DNA of 32,958 nt from JAYZAP01 sp964645285. GTDB lineage: Bacteria; Pseudomonadota; Alphaproteobacteria; JAAXGF01. Within the stretch, counting starts at the first letter, position 1; each line of letters begins with the position of its first letter. Under the pieces are notes generated by a model. It worked only from the letters and a program-made list of their open reading frames with translations. It was not told the origin of the DNA and ran no database searches. Shown here in pieces: positions 15,513 through 23,939 of the stretch. The position numbers and the translations under genes are program-made. The stretch lies in NCBI GenBank assembly GCA_964645285.1, contig CAZYDR010000036.1:1-32958 (forward strand). Reading direction: 5' to 3'.

Positions 15513-16542
15513 CCACGGCGCGCAGGGCCCCCGCCGCCTCTTCGATCATCGCCCGATCCACGTCGATATGGGTGACCGCACGCATGGTGTTCTCGCCCAT
15601 GGGGCCGATGCGCACGCCATGACCGGCGAGACCTTCGGCAATGGCCGGGGCTGATTGTTCCGCCCCGGCCACATCGAAGAACACGATATTGGTCTCCACG
15701 GTTTCGGGGTCGATGGAGATGCCCGGCGCCTCGGCGATGAGGTCGGCGAAGTGGCGGGCATTGTCGTTGTCTTCGGCCAGGCGATCCACGTGATGCTCGA
15801 GGGCATGGACGCCGGCGGCGGCGATAATGCCGGCCTGGCGCATGGCGCCGCCCATGCGCTGCTTCCACTGCCAGGCCCGATCGATGAAATCCGCCGAGCC
15901 CGCCAGCACCGCGCCCACGGGACAGCCGAGGCCTTTGCTCAGGTCAATCCACAAGCTGTCGAAGGTTGCCGCGTAGTCTTTCGCTGCAACACCTGACGCC
16001 ACCACGGCGTTGAGCATGCGGGCGCCGTCCATGTGCAGTGCCAGATCGTGTCGCCGGGCGACCTCGGCGACGGATTCAATAGCGGCCAACGGCCATATGG
16101 TACCGCCGCCGAAGTTCGACGTCTGCTCGACCTCGATCATGCGGCTGTTGGGGGTGTAGCGCCCCTTGTCGCGGATTGCCGCTTCGGCCTGGTCGGCGGT
16201 GTAGATGCCCCGCGCACCGTCAAGCGGCCGCATCAGAGCACCGGCAAACGCCGCCGGGCCACCGCCCTCGGCATTGATGATATGAGCCGTCTGATCGGCA
16301 ATGATCTCGTCGCCCGGGCGGCAATGGAGCAGGATGGCGATCTCGTTGCACATAGTGCCCGAGGGTAGGAACACCGCCGCCTCCTTACCCAGCAGCTCGG
16401 CGGTCATGGTGCAGAGCTGGTTGACGCTGGGATCCTCGCCGCGCTGCTCGTCGCCCACCGGGGCCTCGGCCATGGCCTTGCGCATGGCGTCGGTGGGCCG
16501 GGTCTGGGTATCGCTATAAAGATCGATTCGATTGGCTTGCAT
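15499..16542 (-). CDS. Low-specificity L-threonine aldolase (PLP, fold type I)
   Basis: The enzyme splits L-threonine or allo-threonine and related beta-hydroxy amino acids into glycine and an aldehyde. The 347-residue protein has the family start IDLYSDTQTRPT, EDPSVNQL, PSGTMCNEIA, the PLP-ring Asp in MDGARMLNA (D172) and the PLP lysine K203 in IDLSKGLGCPVGAVLAG. The start at 16542 gives the standard N-terminus; the frame extends 19 codons further upstream without family sequence. It lies 10 bases after the M81 gene and closes the minus-strand operon. Its presence hints that a beta-hydroxylated amino acid arises in the pathway, but housekeeping glycine formation is also possible. Confidence 0.9.
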   Translation of the reverse strand: MQANRIDLYSDTQTRPTDAMRKAMAEAPVGDEQRGEDPSVNQLCTMTAELLGKEAAVFLPSGTMCNEIAILLHCRPGDEIIADQTAHIINAEGGGPAAFAGALMRPLDGARGIYTADQAEAAIRDKGRYTPNSRMIEVEQTSNFGGGTIWPLAAIESVAEVARRHDLALHMDGARMLNAVVASGVAAKDYAATFDSLWIDLSKGLGCPVGAVLAGSADFIDRAWQWKQRMGGAMRQAGIIAAAGVHALEHHVDRLAEDNDNARHFADLIAEAPGISIDPETVETNIVFFDVAGAEQSAPAIAEGLAGHGVRIGPMGENTMRAVTHIDVDRAMIEEAAGALRAVVTGA

Positions 16543-16552
16543 AACTGCTTCC

Positions 16553-18058
16553 TTATGTGCCGCGGCTGAAGACCGGCCCCATGGCGCCGAGGCGCACACC
16601 GTCCCGCAGATTCTGATAATCCAACCCTTCGAGGCGGCAGGGATTGCAGCCCGGCGCCTCGACCGCGATGGTCTCGGCCGCGATGGGGTCGAAGTCGGCG
16701 CGGAAATGGACCGAGCTTTTCACCGCCAGGATTTTCTGTTCGGTGGGCTCTATCCCAAGGTGGCGAAAAATCGCCAGATCGAGACATTGAAAACGGCTAC
16801 TGCCGACGATCACCCGCACATCTGACGCGCCGTCCTCGATACGGAGCAACGCCATGGGACCGAGGTTGGTGATGGTGCCGCGATATATCTCGCCGGAGCA
16901 GGTGAAACAGCCGTCGCCCAGGGCATCGACGCGGAACCGCCCGCTGTAGGGGCTTTGCCCCGGCAGGCCCGACTTGCCGCCGAGGTCACCGTCGAAACTG
17001 GCGCCGACGCCCAGATTATGGGCCTTGGCCGCTACTTCCATGTCGTCCAGAATGGCCAGTACCGCGCCCTGGGCGCCGCCCCTGACCAGAGCGTCCATCA
17101 GACCCACCGTGTCAGAGCTAGCGCCGGCGCCGGGATTGTCTTGGGCGTCGGCCAGCACCACCGGCCCACCGGCCCCGTTGGCCATGGCCCGCCACACCGC
17201 CTCGTCGGCCTTGACGATAGGATTGTCGAACACTGTTTCGGCCTCGAGCAGGGCCGCGAACAGATCATTGGCGGTACTGTCGGCCCGGCCCCGATCGCTG
17301 TCGTAGGCCACCACCCCGAGACCGCACTCGAGAATGTCCGCGGGCGGGAATCCGAGGGCCAGGTCGATACCCGCCGCGGCGCTCACCGCCATCTCCCTGA
17401 CCCGCTGGTAGAGCGACCGGTTGGGCTCGAAGTCGGTGCATTGGGCGGTCAGGGGCACCAGGAACGGTGCCTTGCGAAATGCCTTGGCGAAGTGCTCACC
17501 AGCCAGGATGCGATCCAGCAGAGCGCTGGCGCGGGCCGCGGTGGGCCCCATATCGATATGCGGGTAGGTGCGATAGATCGACAGGGTCGAGGCATGTTCC
17601 ACCATGCCCTCGGTGACGTTGGCGTGGAGGTCGAGGCTGGCGACCACCGGAATGCCATCGCCCACGACCTGACGCACCCGGCGCAGGATTTCGCCCTCGC
17701 CGTCCTGGTAATCCTCGGCCACCATGGCACCGTGAAGATCGAGATAGACGGCGTCGAACGGACCATGGGCGGCAAGGTCGTCGCACAGCATGGCGGTGAT
17801 GCGCTCGAAGGCGTCGCGGGTGACGAAGGACGACGGCTCGGCTGAACACCAGACCATGGGTACCAGGTCGTGATTGTCCCTGGCCGCGGTGATGAAGCCG
17901 GTGATGGGAATGTTGATGCCAGCGACCGCGTCGATAATACCAGGGCCGCGCGTCAGTCCGGGCCACCCGTCGTGCCGCTCGAAATCCTCAAAGGTCGCCA
18001 GCACCGGTGCGAAGGTGTTGGTTTCGTGCTGGAAGCCGCCAATTGCAATCCGCGCCAT
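16553..18058 (-). CDS. M81-family metallopeptidase (MlrC/microcystinase C-like), copy 1
   Basis: The 501-residue protein begins with the family hallmark IGGFQHETNTFAP. It carries LDLHGAMV, the metal set D143-L-H145 (SLDLHANVTEGM) and H167 in YRTYPHIDMGP, the spacing reported for MlrC metal ligands. Residues after ~300 form the C-terminal domain ending near the stop. The founding member cleaves small peptides formed during microcystin breakdown. Most relatives sit in amino-acid or hydantoin-like clusters and have unknown substrates, so a small-amide role is more likely here than toxin breakdown. It lies 40 bases after the amidinotransferase-like gene. A second, divergent copy lies at 25108. 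Confidence 0.88.
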   Translation of the reverse strand: MARIAIGGFQHETNTFAPVLATFEDFERHDGWPGLTRGPGIIDAVAGINIPITGFITAARDNHDLVPMVWCSAEPSSFVTRDAFERITAMLCDDLAAHGPFDAVYLDLHGAMVAEDYQDGEGEILRRVRQVVGDGIPVVASLDLHANVTEGMVEHASTLSIYRTYPHIDMGPTAARASALLDRILAGEHFAKAFRKAPFLVPLTAQCTDFEPNRSLYQRVREMAVSAAAGIDLALGFPPADILECGLGVVAYDSDRGRADSTANDLFAALLEAETVFDNPIVKADEAVWRAMANGAGGPVVLADAQDNPGAGASSDTVGLMDALVRGGAQGAVLAILDDMEVAAKAHNLGVGASFDGDLGGKSGLPGQSPYSGRFRVDALGDGCFTCSGEIYRGTITNLGPMALLRIEDGASDVRVIVGSSRFQCLDLAIFRHLGIEPTEQKILAVKSSVHFRADFDPIAAETIAVEAPGCNPCRLEGLDYQNLRDGVRLGAMGPVFSRGT

Positions 18059-18098
18059 TGCTTCGCCCTCTCAATCCTCGATTACGTCCGATCAGACT

Positions 18099-19112
18099 TC
18101 AGTAGACCGAATCGCGCACCAGTGGCGATGTCGAGCAATGGATGCCGCCGCCGCCGAGCATGACTTTTTCGTAATCCACCTGCACGATCTCAATGCCGTT
18201 CTTATCCATTGTGTCGGCGGTGCGCGGCGACAACCCGGTCTGCATCACCACGCGGCCGGGCGCGACCGCCAGACAATTGACCAGCCCGACATTGTCGTCG
18301 GGATGGATTTCGATGGTTTTCATCTTCATTTCCTTGAGCTTCTCAAGGAACCAGAAGGGCAGTTGGGTTGGATTGATGATCGCCGTATCGACATCGATCA
18401 TCACCAGCATGCCGTCGATGTGCAGGCGGTAACCGGTGAGATCGGCAATCAATAGTTCGACACCCTGGGCGTTGAGCACTTCCTCGACCTGGCGCGTGCC
18501 CTCCGCGTTGACCCGGCTTGAGCGGCCGATGACGGCTGTTTTCGAATTGAGCCAGACGAAGCTGCCGCCTTCCATGATTCCGGTGCCGTGGATTGTGCGC
18601 AGGATCGGCATGCCGATCGAAGCCAGGGTTTCGCTCACCGGCGCCTCCTCGCCGCGGCGCACGATTGGACCGAGACGGGTAACGATGGCGCCGCCCTTGA
18701 CACCAATGCAGGAGTCGCGGGTGTAGATCGACTTGTGGCGGCCCGGCGCGCAGCGTTTCAGCAGCACCACCTCGACGCCTTCCTTGCGCAGTGCATCGGT
18801 CAGGGCATCGTGTTGCGCCTGTTGCTCCTCGATCGAGGAAATGACATCGCCACGCCAGTACCAGGTTTCTCCCTCGGCATCGCCATAGGAGCCGAGTTGC
18901 TTGAGCCTTTTGCTCGCATCGATAATCTTCAACTCATCGCCGGGGCGGTGCATCAAGACCTTACGTAGGCGCCCGACGTCGTTGTCACAGCCCCAACTCC
19001 GGCCCCAGATTTTCTGCTGTTGCGCGGCGTTCTCGAAGGCCGGCTCGGCATGGGACGGAAATGTCTTGATGGTCATATTGTAGCGGTATTCAAACTCGCT
19101 CACGGCAGACAT
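18099..19112 (-). CDS. Amidinotransferase/dimethylarginine dimethylaminohydrolase-like enzyme
   Basis: A guanidino-modifying enzyme of the pentein fold, 337 residues. Visible parts are LRKVLMHRPGDEL near the N-terminus, YTRDSCIGVKGGAIV, the acidic active-site motif MEGGSFVW, YRLHIDGMLVMID with the catalytic His, and the nucleophile C326 in LGGGGIHCSTSPL. Family members hydrolyse methylarginine to citrulline plus methylamine or dimethylamine, deiminate arginine, or transfer amidino groups. Sequence alone does not separate these. The start ATG 19112 is preceded by AAGGAAG; ATG 19076 is an alternative. It heads an operon with the M81 peptidase and threonine aldolase. If it acts on methylarginines the product dimethylamine matches the DMFase product. 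Confidence 0.8.
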   Translation of the reverse strand: MSAVSEFEYRYNMTIKTFPSHAEPAFENAAQQQKIWGRSWGCDNDVGRLRKVLMHRPGDELKIIDASKRLKQLGSYGDAEGETWYWRGDVISSIEEQQAQHDALTDALRKEGVEVVLLKRCAPGRHKSIYTRDSCIGVKGGAIVTRLGPIVRRGEEAPVSETLASIGMPILRTIHGTGIMEGGSFVWLNSKTAVIGRSSRVNAEGTRQVEEVLNAQGVELLIADLTGYRLHIDGMLVMIDVDTAIINPTQLPFWFLEKLKEMKMKTIEIHPDDNVGLVNCLAVAPGRVVMQTGLSPRTADTMDKNGIEIVQVDYEKVMLGGGGIHCSTSPLVRDSVY

Positions 19113-19280
19113 TGGCAGCTTCCTTTCGCGAAAAGACGACAGACGAAAACTGGATCGGATTCACTCGGCAATTGAGGCATCGTTTGATACGCATTCTCAC
19201 CGCCACGGAGAGCCGCCGCAAGGCATAGGTTTTGGTCGCGCGGAATGTTAGAGTGACCCTGAATCGGAGAAGGATACGCC

Positions 19281-19535
19281 GTGCCCATGCTTGAAGAGCA
19301 GAAGTTCAACACCGTCGACATTTACGTGCCGGTCAAACGGCGCCGCACCCTCGATCCCAAGACTGTCGAGGAGATCGCCGAGAGCATGATTGAGGAAGGC
19401 CAGCGCACCCCCATCATGGTGCGCGCGGACGGCAAACGCTACGTTCTGGTCGAAGGCCTCCACCGGCTTGAGGCCTGCAAACTGCTCGGCGAGAAGACCA
19501 TCAATGGCCTGCTGGTCCAAGCCCGGCGCCACTGA
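19281..19535 (+). CDS. Small stand-alone ParB/sulfiredoxin-fold domain protein
   Basis: The 84-residue protein is almost entirely a ParB N-terminal-like domain: VDIYVPVKRRRTLDP, ESMIEEGQRTPIMV, then YVLVEGLHRLEACKLLGE, matching the family (G)-x-HR box. Full ParB proteins have a helix-turn-helix and a dimer domain after this, which are absent. Stand-alone versions occur beside metabolic or mobile genes and may bind or hydrolyse nucleotides. The start GTG 19281 follows GGAGAAGGA; ATG 19287 is an alternative. It is divergent from the amidinotransferase operon, so a regulatory role there is conceivable but unproven. Confidence 0.75.
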   Translation: MPMLEEQKFNTVDIYVPVKRRRTLDPKTVEEIAESMIEEGQRTPIMVRADGKRYVLVEGLHRLEACKLLGEKTINGLLVQARRH

Positions 19536-19541
19536 CCTTCC

Positions 19542-21104
19542 TCACCAACGGCCGTTGTCGGCGCTCATGACCTCACGTGGCAGGAGAATGGGAAAACGCT
19601 CGCGAAGCGCCGTGTCCACGCCGGGGGTGATGTATTCCGGATAGTGGCTCGACAGTAGCGCCCGCGCCCGCGCCCGCGCCTGATCGACGATGTCGGGCCG
19701 ACCGGCTTCTTCCCACTCGTCCGGACTGGTGCGGTCGCCAATTAAGGGATAGAGGTATTCGGTCTCCATCAGGTCTAGAGTCTGGGGGTGGCCGAGGTAA
19801 TGGCCGGGACCTTCGACGACCTGTTTGATGACGTCGTAGGACAGGGTTTCATCGGTCACCTCGATTCCCCGCAGGGTGCGCTGGATCATGCCCAGCATGT
19901 CGTTGTCAATGACCATGGATTCGAACGAACAACCGATTAGGCTAGCCGTCATGCCGGTTGTTTCCGACACTGAGTTGGCGCCAGCAAGGGCAGCCAAGGC
20001 GACGCTGACCCCCTTCTCGTAACCGGCCTGGTTGTCGGGCCATTTGGCGTCGCTCATGCCGGCGCCAACGGACGTCATCAGACCGTAGTAATTGCCGATC
20101 TGCGCCGCCGCGGCACTGAGCACGGCCTCCTCGCCACCACCGCCCGAGAAGGCCCCGGTGCGCAGGTCGGAGACGAACGGCCAGGGTCCGAAAAAGACCG
20201 GAAAGCCGGGGTTGACCAGATTGACCATGAGCAACGCGCCGAGGGTCTCGGCGATGGTCTGGACCAGGGTTCCCGCCAGAGCCGCCGGTGAGGTGGCGCC
20301 AGCCTGGGGCGCGATGACCACGCCAACGCCGGTACCCAGCCGCGGCCCGGCGACACAGACTTCGCTGTTGTCGGCGCCGAACGCCAACGGCGACACCACC
20401 GGACACCCGCCGGTGCTGCAGAACGGCCGCTTCATATACTGGCCTTCACCACCGGCGACGAGGTCGAGGAACTCGACGGCGGCGTCGATATGGGCGGCGT
20501 CGGCAAAGCCGATGCCGACATGCTTCGCGGTGCCTGCGATACTGGCGTATATGGAGTTGATGTCGGCCGTGAAGTTATCTTCGATGTCGGTGGCGACGAC
20601 CACGCGCGAGAAGTTGTGGAGGTGTTCGAGGCGGTCGACCAGACGGGAGAAGTCGTAGAGATCGACCAGGGTCGATGGCCGGTAGCGGCCGGTCTCGATG
20701 TCGAGGGTGCGCACGGATTCACCGCCGGGATCGAAATGGACTCGCTCACCGCTGATTTCGTTGTCGTAGTCGGGATCGCGCGCGTAACTGACCATCTCCT
20801 TCGGCGTGGTGGCAATGACGTCCTCGACTAGGCCACGGGGGAAGTGCAAGCGACCCCCGTCGTCCATGCGGCAACCCTTGGCCAGGGCATGTTCGACCAC
20901 GATCGGGATCGGGCTCGCCATGCCGATGTTCTCGAGTACATCGAGCGCGGTGTAGTGAATGCGTTCGATATCGCGGTCGCTGAGCGGCCGGTAGGTGCCG
21001 CCGCTAAGCCCCGGCTCGACGACCTTGGCCGACGTCTCCTCCTGTCGGCGCGCACGCCGGGTGTCGCGTCCTCCCATTCGCTTTGTTGTTACGTGTTCCT
21101 GCAT
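19542..21104 (-). CDS. Trimethylamine methyltransferase (MttB) family protein, non-pyrrolysine type
   Basis: MttB-superfamily enzymes transfer a methyl group from a methylated amine to a cobalt-corrinoid protein. The 520-residue protein has the TIM-barrel family blocks: RPLSDRDIERIHYTALDVLE, GRVHFDPGG-like strand-turns, MKRPFCSTGGCPVVSPL, GTLVQTIAETLGALLMVN and DAKWPDNQAGYEKG. The frame contains no internal UAG, so it is not the pyrrolysine type; relatives without pyrrolysine demethylate glycine betaine, proline betaine, carnitine or unknown quaternary amines. The start at 21104 follows AGGGAGA; the frame extends 36 codons further without family sequence. No corrinoid protein or activator gene is visible nearby. 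It is last in an operon with an amidohydrolase, an MFS carrier and an IPNS-like oxygenase. Confidence 0.85.
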   Translation of the reverse strand: MQEHVTTKRMGGRDTRRARRQEETSAKVVEPGLSGGTYRPLSDRDIERIHYTALDVLENIGMASPIPIVVEHALAKGCRMDDGGRLHFPRGLVEDVIATTPKEMVSYARDPDYDNEISGERVHFDPGGESVRTLDIETGRYRPSTLVDLYDFSRLVDRLEHLHNFSRVVVATDIEDNFTADINSIYASIAGTAKHVGIGFADAAHIDAAVEFLDLVAGGEGQYMKRPFCSTGGCPVVSPLAFGADNSEVCVAGPRLGTGVGVVIAPQAGATSPAALAGTLVQTIAETLGALLMVNLVNPGFPVFFGPWPFVSDLRTGAFSGGGGEEAVLSAAAAQIGNYYGLMTSVGAGMSDAKWPDNQAGYEKGVSVALAALAGANSVSETTGMTASLIGCSFESMVIDNDMLGMIQRTLRGIEVTDETLSYDVIKQVVEGPGHYLGHPQTLDLMETEYLYPLIGDRTSPDEWEEAGRPDIVDQARARARALLSSHYPEYITPGVDTALRERFPILLPREVMSADNGRW

Positions 21105-21148
21105 TGACCGTCTCCCTGCTTCAGCGTTGAGCCTCATTACCCAACTCC

Positions 21149-22678
21149 TCAGTCTTGCGAATTGTAACTGATGTAGGGCGTCGGTTGGGGCGTTTCCCAG
21201 TCCTGATACCATGCAACCAGATGGGATTTCAAAGCTTCGATCCTGCGCCTTCCCACCTCCGGCTCCGGCGCCGCGGCCAAGTGCTCGGCGAGTTCCTGTC
21301 CGACGCCCTCCACGTCTATACGGGTTGGCCGGCCACCGCTCAGCACGACGTCGCCGCCGACCAGTACGGTCTCCACGTCCCTGGCACCGAGCTTCATCAA
21401 TACCAGCTCGCGAGCATCAACATCGGGGGCGACCCAGGGAAAGGTCATGGCTCGGCTGTTGGCGAGCACCACATCGGCAGCAAAACCGGTCGCGAGCCGT
21501 CCCAGGCTGGTCTCCTTGCGCAACAGCCTGGCACCGCCGGTTGTTGCCGCGTGGAACACCTGGGTGGGATTCGTCGCCGGCGCACCCAGTCTTGGCGTGC
21601 GCGCCAGGCGCATGGCGAGGCGCATCTCGGCGAACATGTCGTCGTCGTCGTTGATGGTGGTGCCGTCCATGCCCATGGCCGTGGTCACCCCGGCGGCGAG
21701 CAGGGCGTTGAGCGGCGCGATGCCGGCCCGCAGGCGCAGGTTAGAACTCGGGTTGTGGCTGACTGCCGCACCGGTCTCGGCGAGCACGGTAATCTCCTCA
21801 TCGGTCAGCCACACTCCGTGGGCGATCGAGAAGCGCGGCGACAGCACCCCGAGGTCGCGCAGATGGCACACCGTGGGTTTACCATAGAAACGTATCCCAT
21901 GAAGTTTCTCGTAATAGGACTCGTTGACGTGGGTTTGAATGTTGCTGTTCCACGTCCCTGCACGCTCGGCCATGCGCTGCATGAATTCGTCGGAAACCCA
22001 TTGCGGACCCGGTGGGCCGAACCAGATGTCGACCCGTGGATTGTCGGCATAGGCGCCGTGGATATCATCCATGATCGCCATGTAATCGTCTTCACTCATA
22101 TGGCCGAGCGCCGGCATCATGGCTTCGGCGTGAGCACGCGCCTCGTCAGGCAGTGAGGCGATGAATTTCTCGTCTTCACCGGCGCCGGCGACGATATGGC
22201 TCTGCGTCCGATAGCCGGGTGTGAAGGCGACACGCATGCCGGTCTGGTCATAGGCGGCAAGCTTGGCGCGCACGGTATCGCTATAGCCCTCGGCGCTGTC
22301 GCCGCCGGAATGGACGTCGACCACGGTGGTGACGCCTGAGCGCAATTGTCGGGCGGCGCTGAGCAGCACGTCGAGGCGCCCGTCGCGGGGCCGCTGGCGG
22401 GCATGATCGAGGATCCAGGGCTCCAGCAGATCGTCCCAGACGCCCTCCTGGACCGTGGCCAGCCCCGCGCCGTGATGATGGGTGTTGATAAGTCCTGGCA
22501 GCACTACCGCATCGGCTGAGCCAAGCACCTCGGCGCCCGCGTGTTTTACGCGTATGGCACCCCACGCTCCGACCTCGGCAATGACGTCGCCTTCAATGGC
22601 AACCGCGCCATCGGATAGCACTGGATCGTTATCAGCGCCACCGACGATCACCCATTTACCGCGAACGATAGTGGTCAT
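21149..22678 (-). CDS. Metal-dependent amidohydrolase (TrzN/AtzA/SsnA-like)
   Basis: The 509-residue protein has the two-part beta-sandwich ends and the TIM-barrel metal site of the amidohydrolase superfamily: H67 and H69 in GLINTHHHGAG, a His in IQTHVNES, one in FSIAHGVWL, and the Asp in GMDGTTINDDDDM. This is the mononuclear type of deaminases and dechlorinases acting on ring-bound amino groups (guanine, cytosine, s-triazines, adenosine relatives). Length is slightly over the family norm because of a long C-terminal extension after residue 440. It lies 44 bases upstream of MttB and 12 bases downstream of the MFS gene. The substrate is unknown; a heterocyclic or guanidino compound would fit the neighbourhood. 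Confidence 0.88.
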   Translation of the reverse strand: MTTIVRGKWVIVGGADNDPVLSDGAVAIEGDVIAEVGAWGAIRVKHAGAEVLGSADAVVLPGLINTHHHGAGLATVQEGVWDDLLEPWILDHARQRPRDGRLDVLLSAARQLRSGVTTVVDVHSGGDSAEGYSDTVRAKLAAYDQTGMRVAFTPGYRTQSHIVAGAGEDEKFIASLPDEARAHAEAMMPALGHMSEDDYMAIMDDIHGAYADNPRVDIWFGPPGPQWVSDEFMQRMAERAGTWNSNIQTHVNESYYEKLHGIRFYGKPTVCHLRDLGVLSPRFSIAHGVWLTDEEITVLAETGAAVSHNPSSNLRLRAGIAPLNALLAAGVTTAMGMDGTTINDDDDMFAEMRLAMRLARTPRLGAPATNPTQVFHAATTGGARLLRKETSLGRLATGFAADVVLANSRAMTFPWVAPDVDARELVLMKLGARDVETVLVGGDVVLSGGRPTRIDVEGVGQELAEHLAAAPEPEVGRRRIEALKSHLVAWYQDWETPQPTPYISYNSQD

Positions 22679-22690
22679 GACGACCCCCTT

Positions 22691-23935
22691 CTAAGTTTTT
22701 CCCTGGGCCTTGGGACCGCGCGGCGGCCGGATGCCGAACACCGTGGCAATGGCGCAAACCATGATCATAGATGCCAACCAGAAGACCCACTGACTACCGA
22801 AATAGTCCATGATCCAACCGAAAAATAGCGGCGCCGTGACACCGCCTACATCGAGGCCTACCGAGGTGAAGGCGAAGACCTTGCCGGTCGATCCCTCGGG
22901 CGTCACCGAGCGAACGATCAAATCCCGCGACGGCGCTACCGTGCCGCTGGCGAACCCGGCCACGGCGATAATCGCCGTGAGACCGGCGATTGGCAGGGCC
23001 GATGCCCCGATGACCGCGATCAACGTTGCCGCTATCCCCAGACCGATAGCAGTGACCAGGCTGTGGCGCTGCATGTGATCGGCAATGATTCCGCCGGTCA
23101 GGACGCCGAGGGCGCTGCCGGTAAACATCGCCGTGAGCGCCAGATTGGCCGCCGACAGGCTGACCCCGCGATCCTTGACGAAGGCCGACACCATGAAGGC
23201 TTCCATACCCAGCAACGCCATGGCGATAAGCACGAAAAACAGAAAGCACGTCAGGATCGGCCATTGCATAAGCAAACGGAGGCTTTTCGGGCCGCCGTCG
23301 CTGGAGAACTCTTCTTCAGACGGTTTGGCCTGGCGCAAGACATCGCGGTTGATAAAGATCACCACCGCCATGACCAACCCCACCAGACCGAAGGCGATCA
23401 ATCCGTTACGCCAACCAAAGGCCACGGCGAAGGCGGCCATCATGAGCGGCGCCACCGCCCAGCCCGAATGGCCGGCGAAGGTATGAACGCTGAAAGCTCG
23501 GCCCAACCATTCGTAACGCACGACGGCGGACAAAATGGTGTAGTCGGCGGGATGAAAGACGCTGTTGCCAAGACCTGTGAGAATGGTCAAAGCCAACAAC
23601 ATGCCGTAGGTCGATGAGAATCCCATGAGCAAGGTTGCCATCGCCTCGACGGCGAGTCCGGCAACCAGAAGCATGACGGGCCCGAAACGGTCGACCATAA
23701 AACCGACCGGTAAAACGGCGAGACCCGACGCGAGACTACCGGCGCTGACCAGAAGCCCGAGTTCCGCGTAACTGACGCCAAATTCCATCTTGAGCAGCGG
23801 GAATAACGGCGGCAGTACCAGGGTATAGAAATGGCTGAAAAAATGGCCGCCGCTGACCAGCCCGACGATCTTGGTATCGCGAACGCGGCTCGCCCGGGTG
23901 GCGGCAACGTCATCAGGTGGTGAAACTATGGTCAC
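22691..23935 (-). CDS. Major facilitator superfamily transporter
   Basis: A 414-residue inner-membrane protein with 12 predicted helices and the MFS signature between helices 2 and 3 (VGFMVDRFGPVMLLVAG, a variant of the GxxxDRxGRR motif). A second copy of the half-signature is in the C-terminal half (GGIIADHMQRHSLV). It resembles general MFS permeases rather than a drug exporter of known type. It begins 4 bases after the IPNS-like oxygenase gene and is followed by the amidohydrolase after 12 bases, so it most likely imports the substrate handled by this operon or exports its product. Confidence 0.9.
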   Translation of the reverse strand: MTIVSPPDDVAATRASRVRDTKIVGLVSGGHFFSHFYTLVLPPLFPLLKMEFGVSYAELGLLVSAGSLASGLAVLPVGFMVDRFGPVMLLVAGLAVEAMATLLMGFSSTYGMLLALTILTGLGNSVFHPADYTILSAVVRYEWLGRAFSVHTFAGHSGWAVAPLMMAAFAVAFGWRNGLIAFGLVGLVMAVVIFINRDVLRQAKPSEEEFSSDGGPKSLRLLMQWPILTCFLFFVLIAMALLGMEAFMVSAFVKDRGVSLSAANLALTAMFTGSALGVLTGGIIADHMQRHSLVTAIGLGIAATLIAVIGASALPIAGLTAIIAVAGFASGTVAPSRDLIVRSVTPEGSTGKVFAFTSVGLDVGGVTAPLFFGWIMDYFGSQWVFWLASMIMVCAIATVFGIRPPRGPKAQGKT

Positions 23936-23939
23936 GATC

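Noticed and set aside
16955..17845. Plus-strand open frame of 296 codons opposite the M81 gene
   Set aside because: It lies within the coding region of a confidently assigned gene and has His/Gly/Arg-rich, low-information sequence.
19542..21104. Pyrrolysine-containing MttB
   Set aside because: The frame is continuous through the whole catalytic region with no in-frame TAG, so no amber read-through is needed.
21155..22156. Plus-strand open frame of 333 codons opposite the amidohydrolase
   Set aside because: Shadow of a well-supported gene, with no recognisable domain or start signals.
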